Shown one piece after another: positions 1 through 8,154 of a stretch of DNA of 64,000 nucleotides. The stretch lies in NCBI RefSeq assembly GCF_017354945.1, contig NZ_CP071503.1, positions 186,001 to 250,000 of the forward strand, in the 5' to 3' direction. The first letter of the stretch is position 1, and each line of letters starts with the position of its first letter. Both the position numbers and the translations under genes were made by a program. The notes under the pieces are model-generated. The model did not search any database, had not been told where the DNA came from, and saw nothing but the letters and a program-made list of their open reading frames with translations. The DNA comes from Shewanella avicenniae (GTDB taxonomy: Bacteria; Pseudomonadota; Gammaproteobacteria; Enterobacterales; Shewanellaceae).

Positions 1-618
1 CGGGTATCTTATGGTTCTTCGGGCAACTTTGTCTCCCAGTTAAGCCACGGCGCCCCGTTTGAGTTGTTTCTGTCTGCCGATGAAAAGTACGTCACCTTGG
101 TTGAGCAAGCGGGCTTAACCGCCGACAGCGGCATCATCTACGCCTACGGTAAACTGGCGCTGGTGGCTTCAAATAATTCGAGTTTAGCGCTCGACCCACA
201 ATTGGATGGCCTGAAACAAGCGCTGTCACAAGGCAAGATTAAACGCTTTGCCATAGCCAATCCGGATCATGCCCCCTACGGCGAGAAAGCCCGAGAGTTA
301 TTAACCAACAAAGGGCTGTGGCAATCGCTGCAACCCAAGCTCGTGTTTGGCGAGAATGTGTCGCAAGCAGCCCAGTTCGCTATGAGCGGTTCCACCGATG
401 GTGGGATTGTCGCCTTGTCGCTAGCAGTGGCGCCAGAGTTTAAACAACGCGGGCGTTACCTCGCGATTCCCGAAAGTGAATACTCACCTTTGGCGCAGCG
501 AATGGTGCTAATGAAAGGCGCCTCCGAGCAAGCCAAAAATTTCTATCAATATCTGCAATCAGAGCGTGCCCGTCAGGTGTTTAGCGACTTTGGTTTTGGT
601 CTACCGGATAAACGCTGA
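1..618 (+). CDS. modA: Molybdate ABC transporter, periplasmic binding protein (5' truncated by window edge)
   Basis: Binds molybdate in the periplasm and delivers it to ModB. The reading frame is open from base 1, so the signal peptide and first part of the protein lie outside the window; about 205 residues are seen. Family features are the SSGNFVSQL segment, the ELFLSADEKYV segment, the AIANPDHAPYG loop and the C-terminal YLQSERARQVF stretch typical of ModA. The stop TGA shares its A with the ATG of modB, which indicates translational coupling in a modABC operon. Molybdenum supply fits the DMSO reductase and moeA/moeB elsewhere in the window. Confidence 0.93.
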   Translation, partial: RVSYGSSGNFVSQLSHGAPFELFLSADEKYVTLVEQAGLTADSGIIYAYGKLALVASNNSSLALDPQLDGLKQALSQGKIKRFAIANPDHAPYGEKARELLTNKGLWQSLQPKLVFGENVSQAAQFAMSGSTDGGIVALSLAVAPEFKQRGRYLAIPESEYSPLAQRMVLMKGASEQAKNFYQYLQSERARQVFSDFGFGLPDKR

Positions 619-1280
619 TGGATTGGTTGGCGCTGTGGCTATCGGTCAAACTGGCAACAGTGAGCGTCATCATCCTGTTGCCGTTGGCGTTATGGCTCAG
701 TCGCAGCTTGGCTTACCATCAGTTTTACGGCAAATCTTGGGCAGAAGCGCTGATTATGATCCCGCTGGTGTTACCGCCGACGGTTGTGGGTTATTACCTG
801 CTGGTGGGGCTTGGCCGCGAAAGCTGGATTGGCAGCTTACTTGAGCGCTATTTTGACGCGCAGTTAGTATTTCATTTCTCTGGGCTGGTGATCGCCTCAA
901 TCCTAGTCAATATCCCGTTTGCGGTGCAGCCGATGCAGCGCGCCTTTGAAGCGATTCCCGCTGAAATTCGCGATGCCGCCGCCTGTTGTGGCATGAGCCG
1001 CTGGCGCATATTTTGGCGTGTAGAGTTGCCGTTAGCTTGGCCGGGCATTTTAACTGCTTTGGTGCTGAGTTTTTCCCATGTATTGGGTGAGTTTGGCGTG
1101 GTATTGATGATGGGCGGCGCGATTGATGGCGAAACCAAAACCCTGTCGATTGCGATTTACGATAGCGTGCAAGCGTTTGATTTTGATGGCGCGGGCGCAA
1201 TGTCGTTGGTGCTGGTGGTGTTCGCCATGGTGACCTTGGCAATCACTTCGGCGATGTCGCGCCGAATGTTACGTCGTTAG
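618..1280 (+). CDS. modB: Molybdate ABC transporter permease ModB
   Basis: Inner-membrane channel subunit of the molybdate importer, 220 aa, the usual family length. About five hydrophobic segments are visible (for example around residues 5-25, 45-65, 90-110 and 195-215). The cytoplasmic coupling loop with the EAA-type signature is seen around residues 115-155 (AFEAIPAEIRDAAACCGMSR followed by a P-G-rich helix). The start overlaps the modA stop by one base, and modC begins four bases after its stop. Confidence 0.95.
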   Translation: MDWLALWLSVKLATVSVIILLPLALWLSRSLAYHQFYGKSWAEALIMIPLVLPPTVVGYYLLVGLGRESWIGSLLERYFDAQLVFHFSGLVIASILVNIPFAVQPMQRAFEAIPAEIRDAAACCGMSRWRIFWRVELPLAWPGILTALVLSFSHVLGEFGVVLMMGGAIDGETKTLSIAIYDSVQAFDFDGAGAMSLVLVVFAMVTLAITSAMSRRMLRR

Positions 1281-1284
1281 GACG

Positions 1285-2460
1285 ATGAGCAGGGATAGCA
1301 AAATGACTTCAATCACTACTGCCGCCACAACTGCCACGCCAATCAATGACACGAGTGCCACGTCAGCCACTACGCCTGCATTGCGGGTGCGGGTTGATCA
1401 ACGCCAAGGGATTCCACTGCAAGCCGAGTTCAGTTGCGCTGCGGGTGAATTGTTGGCGGTAGTCGGGCCATCAGGTGGCGGTAAAACCACGCTGCTGCGA
1501 ATGATTGCCGGATTAACTCGGCCTGAAAATGGCGAGATTTATTGTGGTGAGCAGCGCTGGTGTGATGCCAACACCTGTTTATCGCCGCAGCAACGTCACC
1601 TTGGTTATGTGCCGCAGCACTTTGGTTTGTTTCCGCATTTGAATGCCGAACAAAACGTGATGGCTGCGCTCGACCATCTGCCAAAAAAAGCGCGTCATGC
1701 GCAGGCTCTGGATTGGTTGCGGCGGGTGAATTTAGAGGGCTTTCCAGATCGGTTGCCGCATCAGCTCTCTGGCGGCCAAAAACAGCGGGTGGCACTGGCG
1801 CGCGCGTTGGCGCGTAATCCACAAGTGTTATTGCTTGATGAGCCATTTTCAGCGGTCGATCGCGGCACCCGCGAACGGCTCTACATCGAATTGGCGCAAC
1901 TCAAAGCCAAGCTCAATATTCCGGTCATCATGGTCACTCACGACATCAATGAAGCCTTGCTGCTGGCTGACCGGGTGGTGCTGATCAGCCAAGGCGCCAT
2001 GTTGCAACAAGGCGCGCCGCTGGCAGTCATGGCGAAACCGCATAACGAGTTAGTCGCACGCCATATGGGGTTACGCAATATCTTTGATGCCACCGTGGTC
2101 GCGGTAGAGAATCAAGATCAACTCGCTTGGTTGCAGTTTGGCGAGCAGCGTATCGCCTGCGATAACCCTGGTCATCTGCAACTCGGCATGAAACTGCGCT
2201 GGGTGATCCCCAACCAAGGGGTGCGATTTAACTCCATCAGCCAAGGCCGTTTGCCGCGCAGCTTCAACAAATTAACCGTCACCATTGAATCCTTGCTAGT
2301 GATGGGCGACATGGTGCGCATCGCGACTTCGGTGGCAGGGGTGAAGCATCCGCTGCAAGCGGAAGTCTCATTGAATCTGGCACAGAAGCTGGGTTTTAAA
2401 GAAGGAATGCAAACAGAGGTAGCGCTTAAATCGGAACTGATCCACCTGTTTCGCCATTAG
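1285..2460 (+). CDS. modC: Molybdate ABC transporter ATP-binding protein ModC
   Basis: ATPase of the molybdate importer, 391 aa. Walker A GPSGGGKTTL (about residues 62-71), signature LSGGQKQRVALARA, Walker B VLLLDEPFSAVD and the H-loop MVTHD are all present. A C-terminal TOBE-like region follows from about residue 270, as in other ModC proteins. The first 35 residues are a threonine-rich extension that does not look like ABC sequence; the in-frame ATG at 1303 is an alternative start that shortens it by only six residues. Third gene of the modABC operon. No clear ModE box can be judged because the operon promoter is outside the window. Confidence 0.94.
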   Translation: MSRDSKMTSITTAATTATPINDTSATSATTPALRVRVDQRQGIPLQAEFSCAAGELLAVVGPSGGGKTTLLRMIAGLTRPENGEIYCGEQRWCDANTCLSPQQRHLGYVPQHFGLFPHLNAEQNVMAALDHLPKKARHAQALDWLRRVNLEGFPDRLPHQLSGGQKQRVALARALARNPQVLLLDEPFSAVDRGTRERLYIELAQLKAKLNIPVIMVTHDINEALLLADRVVLISQGAMLQQGAPLAVMAKPHNELVARHMGLRNIFDATVVAVENQDQLAWLQFGEQRIACDNPGHLQLGMKLRWVIPNQGVRFNSISQGRLPRSFNKLTVTIESLLVMGDMVRIATSVAGVKHPLQAEVSLNLAQKLGFKEGMQTEVALKSELIHLFRH

Positions 2461-2584
2461 ATGATCAAAACTTAATCTCGCTGCCATGCTGCTTTAAAGC
2501 AGACTTCGTTATACTGCCATCCAGAAGCAAATTTCGCCGTACTTGTCTTTGCGATCATTAACCAAATAAGCGATCAATAACTTA

Positions 2585-2719
2585 TTGGTTATTAATACTG
2601 ATCAATTTAACGCCGACCTGCCGAGTAAAATCGTGGCGATTGTCGTGAGTGCGTCACTGAGTATGGCTATGATATTGACCATCGGCGTCAGCCGCTGCTT
2701 GAATGGGATTGATGGATGA
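2585..2719 (+). CDS. Possible small single-pass membrane protein upstream of the two-component system
   Basis: A 44-codon reading frame starting at a TTG and ending in a TGA that overlaps the response-regulator start as ATGA, the usual layout of translationally coupled genes. The product has a polar N-terminus and a hydrophobic segment (about residues 16-36, containing IVAIVVSASLSMAMILTIG). No strong ribosome-binding site precedes the TTG. The reading frame lies inside the 255-bp gap after modC. The overlap and the hydrophobic segment are the only evidence; chance is a real possibility. Confidence 0.33.
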   Translation: MVINTDQFNADLPSKIVAIVVSASLSMAMILTIGVSRCLNGIDG

Positions 2720-3393
2720 AAATCTTACTTGTAGAAGACGACAGCACCACCCTCGACTATATTGCCAAAGGCTTTCAAGAGCAGGGTTATGGCATTGAAA
2801 CCGCAACCGATGGCCAAAGCGGCTTGGTATTGGCGACCAGTCATCCGTTTGATCTCATTATTCTCGACCGCATGCTGCCACAACTCGATGGCTTAAAGCT
2901 GTTAGCGGCCCTGCGTGCCACTGGCAACCAAACGCCGGTGTTAATCCTCTCCGCCTTGAGTCATGTGGATGAACGCGTAAAAGGCTTGCGTGCCGGTGGC
3001 GATGATTACATGACCAAGCCGTTTGCTTTCTCAGAGCTGCTGGTGCGCGCAGAAAAGCTGATGCAACGTGGCGGTAGCGTACCTGCCAATACCCATATGC
3101 ATGTTGGGCCGTTGAGCATGGAATTGTTGACCCGTTCGGTGACCCTTAACGGACAAGAGCTGCAACTGCAACCGAAAGAGTTTTTGCTGCTGAAATACCT
3201 GATGGAACATGCCAATCAGGTGGTAAGCCGCACCCTGCTGTTTGAAGCGGTGTGGGATTATCACTTTGATCCACGTACCAACGTGATTGATGTGCATATT
3301 GCTAAACTGCGGCGTAAGTTTGAGGAACTGGGCCACGGAGATCTTATTGAAACCGTTCGAGGAGCTGGATATCGCCTCCGAAAAGGCAATTAA
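2716..3393 (+). CDS. OmpR-family response regulator
   Basis: DNA-binding response regulator, 225 aa. The receiver domain (residues 1-115) has the acidic pair LVEDD, the phospho-acceptor aspartate in LIILDRMLPQLDG at about residue 51, and the conserved lysine in MTKPF. A winged-helix output domain (about 125-222) carries RTNVIDVHIAKLRRKF, typical of OmpR/QseB-type regulators. The sensor kinase follows and overlaps the 3' end, so the two are co-translated. Target genes are not evident from sequence. Confidence 0.95.
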   Translation: MKILLVEDDSTTLDYIAKGFQEQGYGIETATDGQSGLVLATSHPFDLIILDRMLPQLDGLKLLAALRATGNQTPVLILSALSHVDERVKGLRAGGDDYMTKPFAFSELLVRAEKLMQRGGSVPANTHMHVGPLSMELLTRSVTLNGQELQLQPKEFLLLKYLMEHANQVVSRTLLFEAVWDYHFDPRTNVIDVHIAKLRRKFEELGHGDLIETVRGAGYRLRKGN

Positions 3394-4705
3394 GCCTCAT
3401 CAAAGTAGTGTCTGGCGCATTACCATTATTTTTTCACTACTGGTGACATTGATCATCGGCAGTCTGCTGTACGCGGTTTATCGGCAGTTGGCCACTGAGC
3501 AAAAACTGCAAGTTGAGCAACACCTTATCTCGGAAGCGCAACGCTATCAGCAACTGGCGTTAACCGTTGACCGACGTGCGTTTGCAGCGCAGATCCGCAC
3601 CGCCGATTCCCGTACCGCGCTGATCGCCTGGCAAGCAGGGCTGGAATTACTCGGCTCACTCAGCATCATGCCGGAAGATATGCCGCTGCTGCCGCAGACT
3701 AAAGAGTTTCCGATTATTGTTGGCAGTAGCGAGAAGATCCATATTCTCACCGGCGGTATTGTGATGACGCAATATGGGCCGATTCTGATCGCCACCCGCA
3801 CCGACCAACTGGCGGCGTTGATCTCTAAATTCGTCAATATCGCGCTGACCGCGATGGCGTTGACCATTTTGCTGACGTTTGCGCTCGGCTACCTGTTTTC
3901 CAAAGGCTTACTTCGCCGTTTGGTGCATTACAACCGCCTGAGTGAACGGATTGAGCAGGGTTATTACAATACTCGGCTGCCGGTCAGTAAGCGCAATGAC
4001 GAATTTGATATGTTGGCCAGCCAGTTCAACCGTGTGCTTGATACCCTTGAGCACAACCTGCATGCGGTGCGCGGTGTCACCGATAACATTGCCCACGATA
4101 TGCGCACGCCGCTGTCGCATCTGCGCATCGGTGTTGAGCAGTTACCGCTGTACCCCGCCGAGCAGTTGCCAGAGCGTTGTGGCGAGTTGACCGACGAACT
4201 GGATCATTGCCTCGCCACCTTTAACGCCATGTTAGCGTTGACCCGCATCGAGGAAGGTCAGCAAGATCTGGAATTAGCACCGGTGCACTTGCGCGACCTG
4301 TGTAATGACCTACTGGAAATGGCCGAGGCGTTGGCGGAAGAGCAGCAACAACAGTTGACCCTTGAAACCAGCGAAGATTGTGTAATATCAGGCGACAAAC
4401 ACTTACTCTTTCAAGCATTGTTTAATCTGGTTGATAATGCCATCAAGTATGCGGGCGAGGGCGCCCAGATCAGCATTCAGCAACAACACAATGTGATTAC
4501 CATTGCCGACAATGGCCCCGGCATTCCAGAAGAAGCCCGCGAGCGGGTGTTTGAACGGTTAGTGCGGTTAGATCCGAGCCGCCACGAGCAGGGCAGTGGC
4601 CTTGGGTTATCCATGGTAAAAGCGATTTTATCGCGCCATCACGCCAGTATTGTCCTATCAGACAACCAACCCGGCTTGCGAGTGACACTCACCTTTAAAC
4701 TATAA
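3347..4705 (+). CDS. Sensor histidine kinase, partner of the upstream regulator
   Basis: Membrane sensor kinase, about 452 aa. Order of parts: TM1 (ITIIFSLLVTLIIGSLL), a periplasmic loop of roughly 120 residues, TM2 (ALTAMALTILLTFALGYLF), HAMP linker, H-box with DNIAHDMRTPLSHL (phospho-accepting His), N-box NLVDNAIKYA, G1 DNGPGIP and G2 GSGLGLSM. The start is uncertain because no ATG lies between the regulator's end and TM1. TTG at 3347 is chosen because GGAG sits six bases upstream; it overlaps the regulator gene by 47 bases. ATGs at 3287/3290 would overlap by over 100 bases. CTG 3365 is a further option. Confidence 0.93.
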   Translation: MKPFEELDIASEKAIKPHQSSVWRITIIFSLLVTLIIGSLLYAVYRQLATEQKLQVEQHLISEAQRYQQLALTVDRRAFAAQIRTADSRTALIAWQAGLELLGSLSIMPEDMPLLPQTKEFPIIVGSSEKIHILTGGIVMTQYGPILIATRTDQLAALISKFVNIALTAMALTILLTFALGYLFSKGLLRRLVHYNRLSERIEQGYYNTRLPVSKRNDEFDMLASQFNRVLDTLEHNLHAVRGVTDNIAHDMRTPLSHLRIGVEQLPLYPAEQLPERCGELTDELDHCLATFNAMLALTRIEEGQQDLELAPVHLRDLCNDLLEMAEALAEEQQQQLTLETSEDCVISGDKHLLFQALFNLVDNAIKYAGEGAQISIQQQHNVITIADNGPGIPEEARERVFERLVRLDPSRHEQGSGLGLSMVKAILSRHHASIVLSDNQPGLRVTLTFKL

Positions 4706-4742
4706 TGGCGACGCTATTATCAAATTCAGTGAAACTAACGCC

Positions 4743-5432
4743 ATGAGCAACCCAAATTATCGCATTATCGCCAGCGAAGCCGATTTCATCGTGGTGGACA
4801 AAGCCCCCGGGGTGCATTTTCATAGCCAAGATGGTTCGGCCGGGTTAGTGGCGCAGCTTGAACATGATCTGAGCACCAAGCTGTATGCGGTTCATCGGCT
4901 CGATACCATGACCTCCGGCTTAATCTTGTTGGCGCGCAGTTCTGCAGCCGCGGCAGGCTTTACCGAGTTGTTCACTCAGCATCAAGTCCAAAAATACTAT
5001 CTCGCCCTTGCGGCCGGTAAGCCGAAGAAAAAGCAGGGTTGGATTGTGGGCGATATGGCTAAGTCGCGTCGCGGTATGTATAAATTGCTGCGTACCACAG
5101 AAAACCCCGCCATTACCCAGTTTTTTAGCCAATCGGTTGCGGCCGGTTTACGCCTGTATCTGCTTAAACCACTCAGCGGCAAAACCCACCAATTGCGCGT
5201 CGCGCTTAACAGCATTGGCGTGCCGTTATTAGGCGATCCACTCTATGGCCCGGCCGACAGCGAACAAGACCGTGGCTACCTACATGCCTACGCGCTGCAG
5301 TTTGATTGGCAAGGACAAAGGTTTGCGTATCTGTGCCCACCGACCATCGGCGAGCAGTTCACCACCGAAGCCGTCACCCAGCAACTGCTGACGTGGCAAC
5401 AACCTGCCGAGTTAGACTGGCCACATCGTTAA
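4743..5432 (+). CDS. RluA-family RNA pseudouridine synthase
   Basis: Predicted to isomerise uridine to pseudouridine in RNA. 229 aa, with no S4 domain at the N-terminus, so a short RluA-like form (TIGR01621 type). The catalytic aspartate lies in HRLDTMTSGLILLA (about residues 51-64), and the downstream KTHQLRVAL and GDPLYGP motifs match the RluA fold. The exact RNA target cannot be told from sequence. It starts 37 bases after the histidine kinase stop, and might be cotranscribed. Confidence 0.9.
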   Translation: MSNPNYRIIASEADFIVVDKAPGVHFHSQDGSAGLVAQLEHDLSTKLYAVHRLDTMTSGLILLARSSAAAAGFTELFTQHQVQKYYLALAAGKPKKKQGWIVGDMAKSRRGMYKLLRTTENPAITQFFSQSVAAGLRLYLLKPLSGKTHQLRVALNSIGVPLLGDPLYGPADSEQDRGYLHAYALQFDWQGQRFAYLCPPTIGEQFTTEAVTQQLLTWQQPAELDWPHR

Positions 5433-5465
5433 GCTGGCTGATTTATTGCTCACTCAAAACTGACA

Positions 5466-5498
5466 AGCCCAGCCTGCGATGCGCTCAGGTGCTGGGCT
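5466..5498 (+). terminator. Hairpin after the pseudouridine synthase (possible terminator)
   Basis: Perfect 8-bp stem AGCCCAGC/GCTGGGCT with a 17-nt loop, 33 bases after the stop codon. No T-run follows, so it is a weak intrinsic terminator candidate. Confidence 0.4.
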
Positions 5499-5848
5499 GC
5501 TGTTATCGCTAACTCAGGCGTCCTGCCATATTGCAGCGGCAGTCTCGTGAATCAAGCGGATCTTTTGCCATTGTTCATCAATGCTGAGCATATTGCCTGC
5601 TTCGGTCGAGGCGAAACCAGATTGTGGGCTAAGGCATTGATTTTCCGGCGGTGCAAAGTACGTTGTTTCTGCAATCTGTCAATCGAGACTGAGCACGCAC
5701 CGGAGTTATTCGCACCTTTACTCGCTATTGTGTCTGTCGGCACCGTTTCCACTTGAGATCCGCGCAGCGCAGCGCTAGATTACTGCTCGAATAGCCAGTA
5801 TGCATTGCCGTTTCAATTCAATTGTCTCTTTCTTCAGGAGCGCTCAAG
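5499..5848. other. Intergenic stretch without a supported gene
   Basis: About 350 bases between the pseudouridine synthase hairpin and a small candidate ORF. A 69-codon GTG-started frame at 5547-5756 has no convincing ribosome-binding site, a reverse-strand frame of equal length and no recognisable product. No promoter or repeat stands out. Confidence 0.4.
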
Positions 5849-5998
5849 ATGCACGGTCATTATCGTGTTGTCGGCTTAAATAACATGTTGGCGTTAAGCC
5901 AGTCGATGAGCTATCCACTTCGACGAGCAGTAACCACCTACCACTGGCGACCTATCAACTACCTCTGTGCTTGGCACAAAGGGTTAGAACTTACCTGA
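5849..5998 (+). CDS. Small candidate ORF, 49 aa, unknown
   Basis: Reading frame of 49 codons with ATG start preceded by CAGGAG eight bases upstream, one of the better ribosome-binding sites in this part of the window. The product is basic, rich in Tyr, His and Arg, with no hydrophobic segment and no family recognised. It stands alone between the pseudouridine synthase and the lipoprotein gene. The good start signal is the only support. Confidence 0.3.
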   Translation: MHGHYRVVGLNNMLALSQSMSYPLRRAVTTYHWRPINYLCAWHKGLELT

Positions 5999-6124
5999 AC
6001 TCCCTGTTCGCGCTGGCCAATTTTAGCTAAGCGTTGCAAGTAAAATCTTTAAAAATCAAATTATTCAACGCACTACAATGACATTTGTGGTGTTTTTTAG
6101 TGCTCATTTATTCATAGGATTTCT

Positions 6125-6856
6125 ATGTTAGGTAAAATCGTGGTGCTCTCTGTGTCACTGGTGGTGGGTGGCTGCGCGTCGATGGTCGAAGATTTAAGTA
6201 CCAGCGTGCAGCAAAAATTTCAGCAGATGTTGGCCGATAAATTTGCCGCACAGTTAGGTGAAGGAATCGATGCTGTGATCGCAGGGCTCAGCATAGGTGG
6301 CGGCTATCTGAATGATCCATTAGTGCGTATCCTGTTGCCACCACCGCTAGGCTTGATTGCCGGGATTGCCAACGAGTTACAACAAAATCCTGAAGCCAAG
6401 TTATTAGAAACCTTAATGAACCAAGCGGCGGAACATGCTATTCCGGTCGCTGGGCCGATTTTGAAAAACATCATTACCAACATGGATGAACCGACCCTTA
6501 CAGGCGTATTCAATGCGGGAAACAAGGCGGCAAGTCAATATTTGCAGCAGCAAGCGGGCGAGTTGGTCAGTAGTGCATTATTGCCAGCGATTACCGAGGA
6601 GCTGAATGCGAATGGCGCAGTGGAGTTATATGGCAAATTACTGGATGCCAAAGCGCAAGCCGATAAACTTAGCGCGACAGCGACGGAGTTACAGCAGTTG
6701 GTTACCAGCGCACAGCAATTGACCGAGCAACCGCATAACGTTGCCAAAGAGCAACTTTCACAATATGTTGCCGAACAAGCCATGGGTGGTATGTTCCGTA
6801 AGTTGGCCAAAAAGGAACTGATGATCCGTCAAGGATTACAGCTGCCACAGTCTTAA
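6125..6856 (+). CDS. Putative lipoprotein, unknown function
   Basis: 243 aa. The N-terminus KIVVLSVSLVVGGCAS has a hydrophobic core followed by a lipobox-like VGGC, so the protein is probably lipidated at Cys17. The rest is rich in Ala, Gln and Leu and looks helical, with a glycine/proline-rich hydrophobic stretch near residues 55-80 (IAGLSIGGGYLND, ILLPPPLGLIAGIA) that could associate with a membrane. AGGA lies six bases upstream of the ATG. I do not recognise a family. It stands alone, between a 700-bp spacer and the acetyltransferase gene. Confidence 0.75.
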   Translation: MLGKIVVLSVSLVVGGCASMVEDLSTSVQQKFQQMLADKFAAQLGEGIDAVIAGLSIGGGYLNDPLVRILLPPPLGLIAGIANELQQNPEAKLLETLMNQAAEHAIPVAGPILKNIITNMDEPTLTGVFNAGNKAASQYLQQQAGELVSSALLPAITEELNANGAVELYGKLLDAKAQADKLSATATELQQLVTSAQQLTEQPHNVAKEQLSQYVAEQAMGGMFRKLAKKELMIRQGLQLPQS

Positions 6857-6970
6857 GCTCACGTAATTGAGCACGGGTTTAGCTATTAGCGTTGGTGATG
6901 GCTAAACCCTATGTTTTAATCTTTGTACATCGGCGGGTGCTATTGCGACTAAATCAACTTAGGAAAGAAG

Positions 6971-7609
6971 ATGGAAGTTGTTGATATCGACAGATGGAAA
7001 CGGAAAGAGCATTTCATGTTTTTTAAAGATATGGATTCGCCATTTTTTAATCTTTGTTTGGACCTCGATATCACGCCGCTGTACCAACATATCAAACAGC
7101 ATAAGTTGCCGTTCTATCACGCGTTAATCTATTACGTGATGGCCTGCGTCAATAGCGTCGAAGCGTTTAAATATCGCTATGACAACGAAAGAGTGGTCAA
7201 GCATGATGCCCTCCATCCCTCGTTCACCGTACTGGATGGTGACGATGAGCTATTTAAAATTATCACCGTGCTCAACACCGATAACTTCCAGCAATTTATC
7301 AGTGACAGCCGTGACCAAGCCAGCACGCAAACCAGCATCATCGATGCGCAACGGCAACAACGCAGCGACCTTGTCTATATCACCTCGATTCCGTGGATCA
7401 GTTTTAGCAGCATTGCGCATCCGATAACTTTGGCGAAGTTTGATGCCGTGACGCGCATCGCTTGGGGCAAGTACAAAAAGGAGCAGGGCAAAGTGCTGCT
7501 GCCGTTTTCGGTGCAAGCGCACCATGCGTTTATTGATGGCATTCATATTGGCAAGTTAACTGAGGCTATTGAGCGCAATATGGCGCGGCTGGCGGAGATT
7601 TTTGGCTAA
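6971..7609 (+). CDS. Chloramphenicol acetyltransferase (CatA-type) family protein
   Basis: 212 aa, the length of trimeric type-A chloramphenicol O-acetyltransferases. Seen: the N-terminal WKRKEHF..F segment, the FYHALIYYVM helix, the substrate-side segment with IPWISFSS, and the catalytic motif HHAFIDGIHIGKL near the C-terminus, in which the second His is the general base of the family. Start supported by AGGAAAG eight bases upstream. Chromosomal members of this family occur in gammaproteobacteria and need not confer resistance; no resistance element surrounds it, and it is on the strand opposite to the cassette genes that follow. Confidence 0.88.
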   Translation: MEVVDIDRWKRKEHFMFFKDMDSPFFNLCLDLDITPLYQHIKQHKLPFYHALIYYVMACVNSVEAFKYRYDNERVVKHDALHPSFTVLDGDDELFKIITVLNTDNFQQFISDSRDQASTQTSIIDAQRQQRSDLVYITSIPWISFSSIAHPITLAKFDAVTRIAWGKYKKEQGKVLLPFSVQAHHAFIDGIHIGKLTEAIERNMARLAEIFG

Positions 7610-7626
7610 CGTTTTTGCGGGGTTGT

Positions 7627-7779
7627 ATCGCTGCGCTATGACGAATTGCATCACTGCGTGATGGCAACCTGCGGTTGGAAAGATTTATCGCTACGCGATT
7701 GCAAACTGCGTTTGCTAACGTCGTGGAACTACTCGTTCCACACCAGAGGACAAGGGGACTGGACGGCCTCGTCCCCTTG
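7627..7779. repeat. Run of seven consecutive short hairpins
   Basis: Immediately after the acetyltransferase gene are seven inverted repeats in 150 bases. Five are mini-hairpins with a TGC or TAC triloop: 7627-7639 (4 of 5 pairs), 7650-7662, 7665-7677, 7687-7699 (5 pairs each) and 7701-7715 (6 pairs). Two follow with longer loops: GTGGAAC/GTTCCAC at 7723-7741, and CAAGGGGAC/GTCCCCTTG at 7751-7779. The block at 7650-7677 is an imperfect copy of 7687-7715. The last hairpins might end transcription, though T-runs are short. Confidence 0.7.
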
Positions 7780-8034
7780 TCAAACCCCATGCCGCCCCAC
7801 GGCGCTAAACGCTACGGCGCTTCTGGTTTGCCATTTTCGCAAATCGCTCTGATTCGCGGTCCCTCGCTCACCATCGCTTCTCGATATCCATATCTCGATT
7901 GCTCAATGCCTGCCCAAAGCACCTACGCAGCGCCGAAGGGGAACTGGTGTCGCCTGCAGTCGTGAGTAGGCTTTGGACATTTTCGAGTTAAAGCATTAAC
8001 TCTAACTTGTCAGTTTCAGATAAAAATTTCTATG
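7780..8034. other. Intergenic stretch, no gene seen
   Basis: About 255 bases without a supported reading frame. It contains one long-range complementarity, CCAAAGC near 7914 with GCTTTGG near 7969, enclosing about 45 bases; its meaning is unknown. It forms the left boundary of the cassette cluster. Confidence 0.4.
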
Positions 8035-8065
8035 GGGTAACGCCCAGATAAACAGCTTGTTATGC
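8035..8065 (-). repeat. Degenerate attC-like site downstream of the last cassette gene
   Basis: On the minus strand it reads GCATAAC, then AAGCTGTTTATCTGGGC, then GTTACCC, resembling the R'' (RYYYAAC) and R' (GTTRRRY) ends of an attC with most of the central stem missing. Position fits: about 90 bases beyond the stop of the 8155-8862 gene. Confidence 0.45.
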
Positions 8066-8154
8066 TTACTAATCACCAAAGTATCGGACAATCTCTTTGG
8101 TGTGGGGCTGGAGGCTAGATACCTCTGGCTACCCGATTATAAGCCGGAAAAGCA

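Noticed and set aside
5547..5756. 69-codon GTG-started frame
   Set aside because: No ribosome-binding site, matching open frame on the other strand, no recognised product.
6971..7609. Resistance gene as part of the cassette array
   Set aside because: It is on the opposite strand, has no attC directly after it, and is CatA-type, not the hexapeptide CatB type usual in cassettes.
7627..7779. CRISPR array
   Set aside because: Repeats are short self-complementary hairpins of changing sequence without uniform repeats or spacers, and no cas genes are nearby.
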